64,000 nucleotides of DNA from NCBI RefSeq assembly GCF_017794765.1, contig NZ_CP051236.1, forward strand, positions 1,203,928-1,267,927. The letters are read 5' to 3'. Position numbers and translations under genes: made by a program. This document shows positions 35,620 through 44,702 of this stretch, piece after piece. The notes below the pieces were generated by a model, which worked only from the letters and a program-made list of their open reading frames with translations, did no database searches and was not told the DNA's origin. The stretch comes from Nitratireductor sp. (GTDB lineage Bacteria > Pseudomonadota > Alphaproteobacteria > Rhizobiales > Rhizobiaceae). Numbering within the stretch: position 1 is the first letter of the stretch; each line of letters starts with the position of its first letter.

Positions 35620-37434
35620 ATGGCCAAGAAAGAGGATGTGGCTTTGCGTGCCTCGCGCGGGCGTAGTGACAAGGCGCTCGGCTATCGCCTGAAACGTTTG
35701 CGCAGCGAAACCATGAAGCCGACCAGTGCGCCGGCAGATCAGTCCTCCGCTCAACAGGACAAGCATGTCTCTCTGGAACTTGGTTGGGGACGGCTTCTCT
35801 TCGCACAGACCTTCGACACCAATGAAGAACTTGCGGGAGCGCTGCGAGACGAGGGGCCGGCGCGGCGCGACATCGCCTTCTATATACGCGATCCGCATGT
35901 GCTCCTTTCGATGGCGCCGCAGGAATTGTTCCTCGATCCGTCACACACCTATCGGCTCGATCTTGCGACCTATCGGCCGAGCCGGCGTCAGCCGCGTGGC
36001 TTTTTCATCCGGCGGCTGACCTCGGAGGCTGACGCGAACGCGGTCAACGCGATCTACCAGAGCCGCGGCATGGTCACGGTGCGGCCGGACTTCTTCTGGA
36101 CCAACCGTGACAGCCGCGCCGTCACCTATTTCGTGGCCGAGGATGACCAAACGGGCGACATTCTGGGAACGGTTACGGGGGTCGATCACCGCCGCGTGTT
36201 CCAGGACCCAGAAAACGGTTCCTCGCTTTGGTGTCTTGCGGTCGATCCCCAGTGCCGCCACGCCGGAGTGGGCGAGATGCTGGTAAGACGGCTGGCCGAG
36301 CATTTCGCCGCGCGGGGTGCAGGCTTCATGGATCTCTCGGTCATGCATGACAATGACCAGGCCATCGCGCTCTATGAAAAGCTCGGCTTCCACCGCGTTC
36401 CGGTGTTTGCGGTCAAGCGGAAGAACCCCATCAACGAAAAACTCTTCACACATCCTCCTGCGGATTTTGACCGTCTTAATCCCTATGCGCGGTTGATAGT
36501 GGATGAGGCCCACCGGCGCGGTGTCGCAGTGGATGTAACGGATGCCGAAGGCGGCTTTTTCCGCCTCTCTTTCGGTGGCCGTTCGATCCAGTGCCGGGAA
36601 AGTCTCTCGGAGCTTACCTCGGCTGTCGCCATGTCAATCTGCGACGACAAGGCCGTCACCCGCCGCGTGGTGGAACGCGCGGGGTTGATCGTGCCGGAGC
36701 AGATGGAGGCCGTGGATGACGACGCGGTGCTCGAAGCATTCCTGCACAAGCACGGGCGTGTTGTGGTGAAGCCGGCGCGCGGTGAACAGGGCAAGGGCGT
36801 TGCCGTCGGTCTCGAAACGCTCGACGAAACGAAGAATGCGATACGCATCGCCCGCGAGCTTTCCGACCGCGTTCTCATCGAGGCCTGTTTCGAGGGCGAG
36901 GACCTGCGTCTGGTGGTGATCGATTATCGTCTCGTTGCCGCAGCGGTGCGCCGTGCGCCCCGTGTGGTGGGTGACGGTCACAAGACCATTGGGGAACTGA
37001 TTGAAAAGCAGTCGCGCCGGCGCGCGGCGGCAACGGGCGGCGAGAGCCGGATCCCCATTGACGACGAGACGAGGCGTTGTGTGGCCGGTCTCGGCTTTGA
37101 GATGTCGAGCGTCTTGCCTGAAGGCCAGGAAGTGGTGGTCCGGAAAACGGCAAATCTCCACACCGGCGGCTCCATTCATGACGTTACCGAGAAGGTGCAT
37201 CCGGATCTGGTCCGCGCGGCCTGCACCGCAGCGCGGGCCATTGACATTCCGGTTGTCGGCATTGACCTTATGGTCCGGTCGCCGGGCCAGTCAGATTATG
37301 TCTTCATCGAAGCCAATGAACGGCCTGGCCTTGCGAACCACGAACCGCAGCCCACTGCAGAGCGCTTCGTCGATCTGCTTTTCCCGCGCTCCGGCGTTAA
37401 ATCGGCGGAACGGGCATTGGCCCCCAGAGGGTAG
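35620..37434 (+). CDS. ngg: N-acetylglutaminylglutamine synthetase (GNAT + ATP-grasp)
   Basis: A 604-residue bifunctional cytoplasmic enzyme. The middle of the N-terminal half (about 125-270) is a GNAT acetyltransferase (SLWCLAVDPQCRHAGVGEMLVRRLAEHF, then NDQAIALYEKLGFHRV). The C-terminal half (about 320-590) is an ATP-grasp ligase (VVVKPARGEQGKGVAVGLE, VIDYRLVAAAVRR, and VGIDLMVRSP with FIEANERPGLANH). It would acetylate glutamine and join it to a second glutamine. Co-transcribed with asnO (three-base gap). The first 40 residues are basic and low in structure. Confidence 0.93.
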   Translation: MAKKEDVALRASRGRSDKALGYRLKRLRSETMKPTSAPADQSSAQQDKHVSLELGWGRLLFAQTFDTNEELAGALRDEGPARRDIAFYIRDPHVLLSMAPQELFLDPSHTYRLDLATYRPSRRQPRGFFIRRLTSEADANAVNAIYQSRGMVTVRPDFFWTNRDSRAVTYFVAEDDQTGDILGTVTGVDHRRVFQDPENGSSLWCLAVDPQCRHAGVGEMLVRRLAEHFAARGAGFMDLSVMHDNDQAIALYEKLGFHRVPVFAVKRKNPINEKLFTHPPADFDRLNPYARLIVDEAHRRGVAVDVTDAEGGFFRLSFGGRSIQCRESLSELTSAVAMSICDDKAVTRRVVERAGLIVPEQMEAVDDDAVLEAFLHKHGRVVVKPARGEQGKGVAVGLETLDETKNAIRIARELSDRVLIEACFEGEDLRLVVIDYRLVAAAVRRAPRVVGDGHKTIGELIEKQSRRRAAATGGESRIPIDDETRRCVAGLGFEMSSVLPEGQEVVVRKTANLHTGGSIHDVTEKVHPDLVRAACTAARAIDIPVVGIDLMVRSPGQSDYVFIEANERPGLANHEPQPTAERFVDLLFPRSGVKSAERALAPRG

Positions 37435-37530
37435 CGGGTTTCACACAGCGTGCAGGCTCGACGGTCTGCTCAGATAATCGCAGCCGGGCTGAAGCGAGGC
37501 CGGGCGAAATGGGCAATTCAAGGGGTATGC

Positions 37531-38688
37531 ATGTCGCGACTGAAGATCGACGTTTCCTATCTGGTCGACCAGCTCAAGGCGCTTCTGGAGATCGACAGTC
37601 CCACTGGTTACACTGACACGATCGTCCGACATGTCACGACGGAGCTGGAGCGTCTGGGGCTCGAACCCGAGCTGACACGGCGAGGCGCTATTCGAGCCGT
37701 TGTGCGCGGTGGCCGTCGCGAAGGCGCACGCGCCATCGTCACCCATCTCGATACGCTGGGCGCTCAGGTCAAATACATCAAGGACAATGGTCGCTTCGAA
37801 CTCATCCCTATCGGTCATTGGTCGGCGCGCTTCGCCGAAGGCGCACGGGCAACGCTTTACACCGAAAAGGGGACCTATCGGGGCTCAATTTTACCGTTGA
37901 AGGCGTCCGGACACACCTTCAACGACGACGTCGACACCATGCCGGTTGGCTGGGACTATGTGGAACTGCGTGTTGATGCCATGTGCTGGAACCGTGCCGA
38001 CGCGCACAATCTGGGCATCGACGTCGGCGATTTCGTCGCCATCGACCCGCAGCCTGAATTTCTTGAAAACGGCTTCATCGTTTCACGGCACCTCGATGAC
38101 AAGGCCGGCGTTGCCATCGCGCTTGCAGCACTGGAATCGCTTCTCGGCAACGAGGTGACGTTGCCGGTCGATACGCACTGGCTTTTCACTATCGCCGAAG
38201 AGGTTGGGGTGGGCGCCGCCTCGATCGTGACGCCAGAGATAGCCTCCATGGTGACCATAGACAACGGAACGACAGCACCGGGGCAGAACTCTGCGGAATT
38301 CGGCGTCACCATCGCCATGGCCGACCAGGCCGGGCCATTCGATTATCATCTCACGAAGAAGCTCGTCGAACTGTGCCGTGAGGAAGACATTCGCTATCAG
38401 AAGGATGTGTTTCGTTACTACCGCTCCGATTCCGCTTCCGCAATCGAGGCCGGCCATGATGTGCGCACGGCGCTGATCGCTTTCGGTATCGATGCTTCCC
38501 ACGGGTATGAGCGCATTCACGTTCATGCGCTGCGTTCGGTTGCCGAGCTTGCTACTGCTTACGTGGCAAGCCCCATGGAGATCGAGCGCGACGTGGAGGA
38601 AGTCTCCGATATCGAGGGCTTCACCGAACAGCCGACCAACGAGGCGGAAATGGCGAGACGCGCCAACAATCTGCCGAAGCAGGACTAG
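37531..38688 (+). CDS. M42-family metallopeptidase of the NAGGN osmolyte cluster
   Basis: A 385-residue cytoplasmic dinuclear peptidase of the M42/PepD-like family, regularly found third in NAGGN operons. Metal site residues are visible in THLDTLGAQV, SRHLDDKAGVAIALAAL, the catalytic EE pair (FTIAEEVGVGA) and SHGYERIHVHAL. It may degrade the dipeptide or trim by-products; its role is not established. ATG at 37531 with AAGGGG upstream; the frame is open back to 37450. It lies 96 bases after ngg on the same strand. Confidence 0.9.
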   Translation: MSRLKIDVSYLVDQLKALLEIDSPTGYTDTIVRHVTTELERLGLEPELTRRGAIRAVVRGGRREGARAIVTHLDTLGAQVKYIKDNGRFELIPIGHWSARFAEGARATLYTEKGTYRGSILPLKASGHTFNDDVDTMPVGWDYVELRVDAMCWNRADAHNLGIDVGDFVAIDPQPEFLENGFIVSRHLDDKAGVAIALAALESLLGNEVTLPVDTHWLFTIAEEVGVGAASIVTPEIASMVTIDNGTTAPGQNSAEFGVTIAMADQAGPFDYHLTKKLVELCREEDIRYQKDVFRYYRSDSASAIEAGHDVRTALIAFGIDASHGYERIHVHALRSVAELATAYVASPMEIERDVEEVSDIEGFTEQPTNEAEMARRANNLPKQD

Positions 38689-39011
38689 ACATTTTGCAGT
38701 CAGATGGAAACACCTGACGTCCGCACAAATGCGGAAAAACTGATGGATAGAGCGGGGCAGCGTTTCCGTGAAACGGTGAACCGCTCTGGCAGCTTGTCAT
38801 TCGCGCCACGTGAAATCCTGGAGCGCGGTGGCGTTTTCCGGCCGCCGCTTCTGCATGGACCCGATCGGGGGAGAAACCTCTGCCGGGGATATGCGCGATT
38901 TTTTGAGCTTCAAATATCCATTGATCTGCTGCAGAATAAATGATCATGTGATCAAACAATTTCCGGGCTCCACTGGGAACAGGGGCCGGTGAGAATGGGA
39001 GAAGATCGATC
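38689..39011. other. Gap between the NAGGN cluster and the amino-acid binding protein
   Basis: No supported gene. An 80-codon frame at 38704-38943 is open but has no ribosome binding site and no family resemblance. The last part (from about 38930, TGATCATGTGATCA) is locally AT-richer and likely contains the promoter of the next gene; TGATCA-TG-TGATCA is a short direct repeat of a palindrome. Confidence 0.4.
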
Positions 39012-39800
39012 ATGAAGATCCGCGCATTTGCTCTGTCCATCGCGCTCGCAGCGGCGTCATTTGTGCCGGCGGCATTCGCAGAAACCATCACGGTAGGTGC
39101 CTATCCGGCCAACCCGCCGTGGGAGTACAAGACCGAGACCGGTGACTTCGAGGGATTTGAGGTGGACGTCGCCCGCGAGGTTGCCAAGCGTCTGGGCATG
39201 GAGGTCACGTTCCAGGATCTGGGTTTTCAGGCACTGTTTGCCGCAACAAGCTCAGGGCGGATCGACTTTGCCATATCGTCGATCTCGATTACCAATGAAC
39301 GGCTGCAGAACCAGTCTTTCACTCAACCCTATTACGACAGTGACGGCACGATTGTGGGGCGCGAGGATTCTGAAGTCGCGACGCTGGAGGAGCTTGAGGG
39401 CAAGACGATCGGCGTCGTGGCTGCCACCACCGGCGAAGCCTGGGCGAAGGAGAATGCCGAGAAGTACGGCATTGCGGACATCCGCTCCTATTCGGCGCAG
39501 CAGGATCTCCTGCTTGACGTCCGGGCGGGTCGTCTCGAAGGCGGTGCTGGTGAAATCGCTGGATTTCAGTATGCGATGACGCAGGTGCCGGGCCTCAAGA
39601 TCCTTGTACGCATCCCGACTGGCGAACGCTTTGCGATGATGACACGCAAGGACCATCCCCTTCTGGAAAAGGCAAACGAGGCAATCTCGGCCATGAAGGA
39701 AGACGGCACGATGGCAGCCATCCACAAGACCTGGTTCGGCGTTGATCCTGATCAGGGCACGAGCACCGTCAAGGCAATGCCTATTCCTCAACCGGAGTGA
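39012..39800 (+). CDS. Amino-acid ABC transporter substrate-binding protein (SBP_bac_3)
   Basis: A 262-residue periplasmic protein with signal peptide MKIRAFALSIALAAASFVPAAFA. Family-3 features: ITVGAYPANPPWEYK near the mature N-terminus, FEGFEVDVAREVAKRLGM, the ligand-domain sequence GRIDFAISSISITNERLQ with the arginine expected to bind the alpha-carboxylate, and a hinge region. GGAGAAG precedes the ATG. No permease or ATPase is adjacent, and a strong terminator follows directly, so it is an orphan binding protein using a transporter encoded elsewhere or acting as a sensor. Confidence 0.9.
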   Translation: MKIRAFALSIALAAASFVPAAFAETITVGAYPANPPWEYKTETGDFEGFEVDVAREVAKRLGMEVTFQDLGFQALFAATSSGRIDFAISSISITNERLQNQSFTQPYYDSDGTIVGREDSEVATLEELEGKTIGVVAATTGEAWAKENAEKYGIADIRSYSAQQDLLLDVRAGRLEGGAGEIAGFQYAMTQVPGLKILVRIPTGERFAMMTRKDHPLLEKANEAISAMKEDGTMAAIHKTWFGVDPDQGTSTVKAMPIPQPE

Positions 39801-39821
39801 GGCCAGGAGCATCCGAAGCAG

Positions 39822-39849
39822 CGGCGTCCCTTCAAAGGACGCCGTTTTT
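39822..39849 (+). terminator. Rho-independent terminator
   Basis: 8-bp stem CGGCGTCC / GGACGCCG with a 7-nt loop followed by TTTTT (39845-39849), 22 bases after the stop of the binding-protein gene. Confidence 0.9.
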
Positions 39850-39966
39850 GTGAGGAGAAAAAGCCGGTCCTGAAACGGGGCACGACTGGCTCCCGGAGTT
39901 CTCCTTCACGCAATCGGCTTCAATCGGACGAAGCCGGGGGAACAGCCACTGCACCAGCGGACAGGG

Positions 39967-41424
39967 TCAACCCGCCAGCGCGAGGCCCTTGTGGCGGAAA
40001 CGCGCGGTGCTCGGGTCGAAATCATAGGCGCTCGCGTGACGTTGTGCCTCGCGCGCCAGGCGGTCGACCGTGTTGATGACGAAATCGGCCTTATCGTTAG
40101 TCATCAGATAGCTGAGGTTCAGCCGCACCCAGCCAGGCTTCTCCATCTCCCGGCCCTCTCGAATGCTCTCGAGCAGCGCGGCTGAGTGCCGTTCATCAAT
40201 GCCAAGCAGGTGATGCGCATAGGGGCCCGCGCAGGCACAGCCGCCGCGCGCCTGAATGCCGTGAAGATCGCTCAGCATCCGCGTGAAAAGCTGATGGTGC
40301 AGCGTATTGCCTTCAGGGCAAAGAATCCGGAACGAGAAGATCGGCAGCCGCGGCGCAGCGGGGTTGCCAAGAAGCTGAAGGCAGGGGTTCAGCGACCAGA
40401 CGCCGAGCGCCCGTTTACGCAGCTCCTCGTGCCGGCGATCAATGAAATCCTGGCCAAGTGCTTCCTTCACCAGGAGGACGAGCGCGGCGCGGATGTCGCC
40501 CACCACATTGGGGGTTCCGGCTTCCTCGCGGGCTGAAAGGGATCGGGAATAATCATGCGCCCATGGTGACACGAAGGTCACCGAACCGCCGCCGGGCATG
40601 GTCGGCTGTGCGGTGCGCGCGATGGCGTCGCGCAGGATCAGAAGGCCCGAAGCGCCGGGACCGCCGGGGAATTTGTGGGGTGAGAGCACCACGGCATCCT
40701 TTGCGCAGTCGGTGCCCGATTTCATGTCGATGTCGAGATAGGGCGCGCCGCCTGCATAGTCCCAGATGGCGAGCGCATCATGCGCTTTGAGAAGCCGCGT
40801 CACCGCATCCGTGTCGGTCGTTATGCCGGTGACATTGGAGGCTGCGGAAAAGGTACCCACCTTCAATGTTGCGTCGGCATTGGCTTCAAGTGCAGCGCTC
40901 AGCGCCTCCATGTCCGGACCGCCGCAGGCGGTTTCGGGAATGGCGATGATCGTTGCACCGCTCTCGCGCCAGGGCAGAATGTTCGAATGATGCTCATAAG
41001 GGCCGGTAAGCACCACCACCCGACCGCCGGCCGCGATGGTTTCTGTGATCTGCAGCAGGCGCACGAGCCGGTTGATGCCGGATGTAGCGCCCGATCCGGA
41101 GAAGACCACGCTCGTCTCTTCATCCGCTTTGACGAGGCGGTGAATCTCGGCACGCGCCGCCTCGCGCAAGCGCGTTGAGAACGAGCCGCAATACGAGGCT
41201 TCGGTGTGGCTGTTGGCGTAGTAGGGCAGTACCTCATCGCGGATGAAATCCTCTACCTGCGCAAGCGCGCGGCCAGAGGCCACATAATCCGCATAGATCA
41301 GCGGCTTTTGCCCGCAAGGACCGTCGATCATCGCATTCTCGCCGATCAGACCGGTCCGCAGATACTCGGCAATGTCCGCGCGTTTGAGGCTGTGCTTGAA
41401 GGCGTTCAGAACATCACGTGCCAT
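39967..41424 (-). CDS. Aminotransferase class V / cysteine-desulfurase-like PLP enzyme
   Basis: A 485-residue pyridoxal-phosphate enzyme. Recognisable parts: IYADYVASGRALAQVEDFI near the start, SHTEASYCGSFSTRLREAAR, the PLP lysine in VVLSPHKFPGGPGASGLLI, and a late RGGCACAGPYAHHLLGI, which aligns with the catalytic-cysteine loop of SufS/CsdA desulfurases. Length exceeds SufS by about 80 residues. It is not next to suf or isc genes. The divergent Lrp regulator 107 bases away suggests a role in amino-acid rather than Fe-S metabolism; the substrate is unknown. Confidence 0.87.
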   Translation of the reverse strand: MARDVLNAFKHSLKRADIAEYLRTGLIGENAMIDGPCGQKPLIYADYVASGRALAQVEDFIRDEVLPYYANSHTEASYCGSFSTRLREAARAEIHRLVKADEETSVVFSGSGATSGINRLVRLLQITETIAAGGRVVVLTGPYEHHSNILPWRESGATIIAIPETACGGPDMEALSAALEANADATLKVGTFSAASNVTGITTDTDAVTRLLKAHDALAIWDYAGGAPYLDIDMKSGTDCAKDAVVLSPHKFPGGPGASGLLILRDAIARTAQPTMPGGGSVTFVSPWAHDYSRSLSAREEAGTPNVVGDIRAALVLLVKEALGQDFIDRRHEELRKRALGVWSLNPCLQLLGNPAAPRLPIFSFRILCPEGNTLHHQLFTRMLSDLHGIQARGGCACAGPYAHHLLGIDERHSAALLESIREGREMEKPGWVRLNLSYLMTNDKADFVINTVDRLAREAQRHASAYDFDPSTARFRHKGLALAG

Positions 41425-41473
41425 GGTTCAATCCATCAAAGTCGTCAGAACGAAAGGATCGCACAGTGATCGT

Positions 41474-41498
41474 CTATCATTTTCACAGATAATGATGG
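41474..41498. promoter_or_regulatory. Candidate Lrp/AsnC operator
   Basis: Inverted repeat CTATCATT and AATGATGG (one mismatch between the arms), separated by nine bases, in the 107-base region between the class-V PLP gene and the divergent lrp-like gene. Position and AT-rich arms suit an Lrp-family dimer site. Inference only. Confidence 0.45.
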
Positions 41499-41531
41499 AT
41501 ACTGCGAGAAATTTGGGTCATATGATCGGAT

Positions 41532-41993
41532 ATGGTTGAGAAAATAGATCAGTTTGACAGGCGTATATTGCGGGCGCTTCAGCGAGACGCATCTCTCTCG
41601 CAAAGGGATCTCGCGGAAAAGGTGGGTCTTTCCCAGAATGCCTGCTGGCGACGTCTCAAGTCGCTGGAAGAGCGCGGCGTGATCCGTGGCCGCACGCTTC
41701 AGGTGGACAGGAACAAGCTGGGGCTGGGCCTTGTTGTGTTCGTGATGGTGAAAACACGCCATCACTCCACGGCATGGCTGCAGACGTTCCGTCAGCATGT
41801 TTCCAGCATTCCCGAAATCGTCGACTTCTTCCGCATCGGCGGCGATTATGATTACATGCTGCGCATCGTGACGACCGATATGGAAAGCTATGATTCCGTC
41901 TATCAGCGCCTGATCCAGAAGGTCGAGCTTGAATCCGTCACGTCTTATTTTGCCATGGAGGCCATAGAAGAGCGCCGCCCCCTGCCAATCTGA
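41532..41993 (+). CDS. Lrp/AsnC-family transcriptional regulator
   Basis: A 153-residue regulator. N-terminal helix-turn-helix (IDQFDRRILRALQRDASLSQ, then LAEKVGLSQNACWRRLKSLEERGVI) and a C-terminal RAM ligand domain (GDYDYMLRIVTTDMESYDSVYQ). It is divergent from the PLP enzyme and 16 bases before the MFS gene, so it probably senses an amino acid and controls both. Confidence 0.93.
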   Translation: MVEKIDQFDRRILRALQRDASLSQRDLAEKVGLSQNACWRRLKSLEERGVIRGRTLQVDRNKLGLGLVVFVMVKTRHHSTAWLQTFRQHVSSIPEIVDFFRIGGDYDYMLRIVTTDMESYDSVYQRLIQKVELESVTSYFAMEAIEERRPLPI

Positions 41994-42009
41994 CCGTTCA
42001 GGCCTGCTG

Positions 42010-43233
42010 TTGAAAAAACCGTCCATCTCGTTCGAGCGCGTCGCGCTCTACGCGTTTCTCACATCACTGACAGCAATCAGCATCGATGCGGTGCTGCCGG
42101 CCTTGCGGATCATTGAGACGGAACTCCATGTGGAGCCGCCACTCTCCACACAGCACATCGTGTCGCTCTTCATCTTCGGCATGGTTTTCGGCGAGTTGTT
42201 CCTCGGCCCGATTTCCGATGCCATAGGGCGCAAGAAGGCTCTCGTCTTGGGACTCGGTCTTTATATGGCGGGCACATTGGTGGCGATGTTGTCGACAAGC
42301 GTCGGCGTGATCGTTCTGGGCCGCGTTCTGCAGGGCATCGGCGTGGCAGGGCCGAAGATCGCCACTCGCGCTCTGATCCGGGACCAATTTGAGGGTGAGG
42401 CAATGGCGCGGATCATGTCTTTCATGTTCGTGCTGTTCATTCTCGTACCGATGCTCGCCCCGGCGATGGGGCAGCTCGTTCTGGCTTTTGCCGGCTGGCG
42501 GGCCATCTTCATGGTTTATCTCGCTCTCTCGGTGTTTCTGTGCATCTGGCTGATGGCACGGCAGCCCGAAACACTTCCGCCGCAAAGCCGCATCCGTTTC
42601 CATCCGGTCTCCCTTGTGCAGAACGCTGCGCGCATCCTGGGCAATCGGCGTGTGACGCTTCTTATCGTGGCGACCGGCCTCGTCTTCGGTGCACATCTTC
42701 AATATTTGAGCACGGCAGCCGACATCTTTTTCGACGTATACGGCGTGTCCACTCTGTTCCCCGCCTATTTCGCCGCGTTTGCCGCCGGCATGGGCCTTGC
42801 GTCCATGGCCAATGCACAGGTGGTGCGCCGCTTTGGCATGCAGGCGATGTGCGAGGGGGCTCTGATCGGCCTTGTCATCCTGGGCCTTGGCCTGCTTTCC
42901 CTGTCAGTTTTCTACGAAGGCAGGCCGCCATTTCTGGTCTTCATGGCAATGGGGTTCGTCATCTTCTTCTGCATCGGCATTCTGTTTGGCAATCTCAATG
43001 CCATGGCGATGCAGTCACTCGGACAGCTGGCGGGGCTTGGGGCCTCACTCATTGCGTCCGGATCGAGCCTCGTGGCCGTGGTCTTTGCGGTCGGCTTCGG
43101 CGCATTCTACAACCAGACGACAATACCGCTCGCATCCGGCTTTCTGGCCACAGGTGTGTTTGGGTTCGTTCTCGTCCGGCTCGCCCTGGGGGCGAGCCAG
43201 GAGCCGGTGATACCGGTAAAGCGTGCGGCGTGA
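42010..43233 (+). CDS. MFS transporter, Bcr/CflA drug-resistance family
   Basis: A 407-residue inner-membrane exporter with twelve predicted helices. Family features: FGMVFGELFLGPISDAIGRKKALVLG (loop 2-3 motif), LQGIGVAGPKIATRALIRD (helix 4-5) and MLAPAMGQLVLAFAGWRAIF (motif C). The start is a TTG at 42010, directly followed by AAAAAACCG; no ATG fits without deleting the first helix. It follows the Lrp gene by 16 bases and may export an amino acid or derivative. It ends next to the convergent ridA gene without any gap. Confidence 0.9.
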   Translation: MKKPSISFERVALYAFLTSLTAISIDAVLPALRIIETELHVEPPLSTQHIVSLFIFGMVFGELFLGPISDAIGRKKALVLGLGLYMAGTLVAMLSTSVGVIVLGRVLQGIGVAGPKIATRALIRDQFEGEAMARIMSFMFVLFILVPMLAPAMGQLVLAFAGWRAIFMVYLALSVFLCIWLMARQPETLPPQSRIRFHPVSLVQNAARILGNRRVTLLIVATGLVFGAHLQYLSTAADIFFDVYGVSTLFPAYFAAFAAGMGLASMANAQVVRRFGMQAMCEGALIGLVILGLGLLSLSVFYEGRPPFLVFMAMGFVIFFCIGILFGNLNAMAMQSLGQLAGLGASLIASGSSLVAVVFAVGFGAFYNQTTIPLASGFLATGVFGFVLVRLALGASQEPVIPVKRAA

Positions 43234-43584
43234 TCAGCCGGCGGCTGCTACCACGATGATCTCGACCGTGTAATCAGGCGTGGCCAGCGCGGACTCGCCG
43301 CAGGCGCGGGCTGGCGCGTGGCCGGGCGCGACCCAGGCGTCCCAGACCTCGTTCATCTCGGAAAAATCCTTCATGTCCGCAAGCCAGATGGTCGCCTGCA
43401 GGATGCGGGTCTTGTCAGAACCGTTCTGCTCCAGAAGCGCATCGATCTTCTGCAAGATGTCTTTGGTCTGCGCAGCCACGCTCGCGCCCGGCGTACCCAC
43501 CTGGCCGGCGAGATAGATCGTGCCATTATGAATGACGGCCTGGCTCATGCGGGTGCCGGTGTCGACGCGTTTGATTTCGGACAT
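43234..43584 (-). CDS. RidA (YjgF/YER057c/UK114) family deaminase
   Basis: A 116-residue protein of a family that hydrolyses reactive enamine/imine intermediates. Visible: QAVIHNGTIYLAGQVG, ILQKIDALLEQNGSDKTRILQATIWLADMKDF, and the active-site arginine in GHAPARACGESALATPDYTVEIIVVAAAG. ATG at 43584 with GGAAA upstream (longer frame to 43671 rejected). It is 11 bases behind a FAD amine/amino-acid oxidase, whose imine product it could deaminate. Confidence 0.93.
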   Translation of the reverse strand: MSEIKRVDTGTRMSQAVIHNGTIYLAGQVGTPGASVAAQTKDILQKIDALLEQNGSDKTRILQATIWLADMKDFSEMNEVWDAWVAPGHAPARACGESALATPDYTVEIIVVAAAG

Positions 43585-43595
43585 GAAATTTCCTT

Positions 43596-44702
43596 TCAGG
43601 ACTTGATGAGACGGTTCGGTGCAAGGGCCTGCACCACGGTATCGGGCAGGGTGGCAGAGCGCCCCGCACAAAGATCGGCTGCCAGCGCAGAGAGGGCGGG
43701 CGAGGTCTGCACGCCATACCCGCCCTGGCCGGCCAGCCAGAAGAAGCCCTCCGCATCCGGCGCGAAGCCCACGGCGGGCGTGCGGTCGGAGAAAAAGCTG
43801 CGCAGGCCCGCCCAGCTTCGCTCGATGCGTGTGACGGGCACGGTCACAGCCTGCTCGAAACGATGCAGCCCTTCGGCCAGTACCATATCGTCGGGCCAGG
43901 CATCGAAGGGTTCGGACGGGTCTTCGTCCGCCGGCGAGACCATAAGCTTGCCGGCATCCGGCTTGGCGTACCAGCCTTCGCCGGCACAGGCAAAAAGCGG
44001 CCAGCCTGTCACGTCATGCCCGTCAGGCGCAGGCAGGATCACGGCGGAGCGGCGCATCGGCGTCAGGCCCAGCGGCTGGACACCCGCCAGCCTCGCAATC
44101 TCGTCGGCCCAGGCGCCGGCGGCGTTTACGATGACGGGCGCGGAGAACGAGCCCTGCGGTGTTTCCAGCGTCCACGTGCCGTTTTCGCGCGAAATAGCGG
44201 TCACGGGCGCCTTGTTGACAATGGCACCACCGCGATGGCGCAGCATTCTGGCAAAGCCCTGCAAAAGGCGGTCGACATCGATGTCCTGAGCGCCCGGCTC
44301 GATCGCGGCTGCAACGACGCTTTCGCGTTTCAGAATGGGAACGCGCGCGACGGCCTCGTCCACGCTAAGCCGTTCCATGCCGGTCGCGCCCTGGAGGATA
44401 TTGTCGAGCGCGTCCACATGCTCATCGCTGGCCACATACAGCAATCCCCGCGGGCTTAGAACGCTCTCCTCACATATGCCTTCCGGCTCGCGGAACACCG
44501 GTTCCGAGGCCGCGTTCAGTGCGCGCAGCGTGACGTTGCCATAATTGCGGATATAGATCGCTGCGGAGCGACCTGTTGCGTGGTAGCCGATAGCCTCTTC
44601 CGCCTCGAGGACAGTGACTTTCGCATCCGCTGAAATCCGCGCACCGGCGCCGATGCCGGCGATACCGCCGCCGATAACGATGATGTCGGATGTTTGGCTC
44701 AT
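43596..44702 (-). CDS. FAD-dependent oxidoreductase, D-amino-acid oxidase (DAO) family
   Basis: A 368-residue flavoenzyme. N-terminal Rossmann motif IIVIGGGIAGIGAGARI, the second dinucleotide region VTVLEAEEAIGYHATGRSAAIY, a central QDIDVDRLLQGFARMLRHRGG, and the C-terminal WAGLRSFFSDRTPAVGFAPDAEGFFWLAGQGGYGVQTSPAL, typical of DadA/ThiO/glycine-oxidase-like proteins. Probably oxidises an amine or amino acid to an imine. ATG at 44702 matches the Rossmann start. It forms an operon with ridA. Confidence 0.9.
   Translation of the reverse strand: MSQTSDIIVIGGGIAGIGAGARISADAKVTVLEAEEAIGYHATGRSAAIYIRNYGNVTLRALNAASEPVFREPEGICEESVLSPRGLLYVASDEHVDALDNILQGATGMERLSVDEAVARVPILKRESVVAAAIEPGAQDIDVDRLLQGFARMLRHRGGAIVNKAPVTAISRENGTWTLETPQGSFSAPVIVNAAGAWADEIARLAGVQPLGLTPMRRSAVILPAPDGHDVTGWPLFACAGEGWYAKPDAGKLMVSPADEDPSEPFDAWPDDMVLAEGLHRFEQAVTVPVTRIERSWAGLRSFFSDRTPAVGFAPDAEGFFWLAGQGGYGVQTSPALSALAADLCAGRSATLPDTVVQALAPNRLIKS

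Noticed and set aside
38704..38943. 79-codon plus-strand frame
   Set aside because: No ribosome binding site, no recognised domain, composition unremarkable.
39967..41424. SufS/CsdA cysteine desulfurase of Fe-S assembly
   Set aside because: Longer than SufS, no suf/isc neighbours, and paired with an Lrp regulator; kept as class-V PLP enzyme of unknown substrate.
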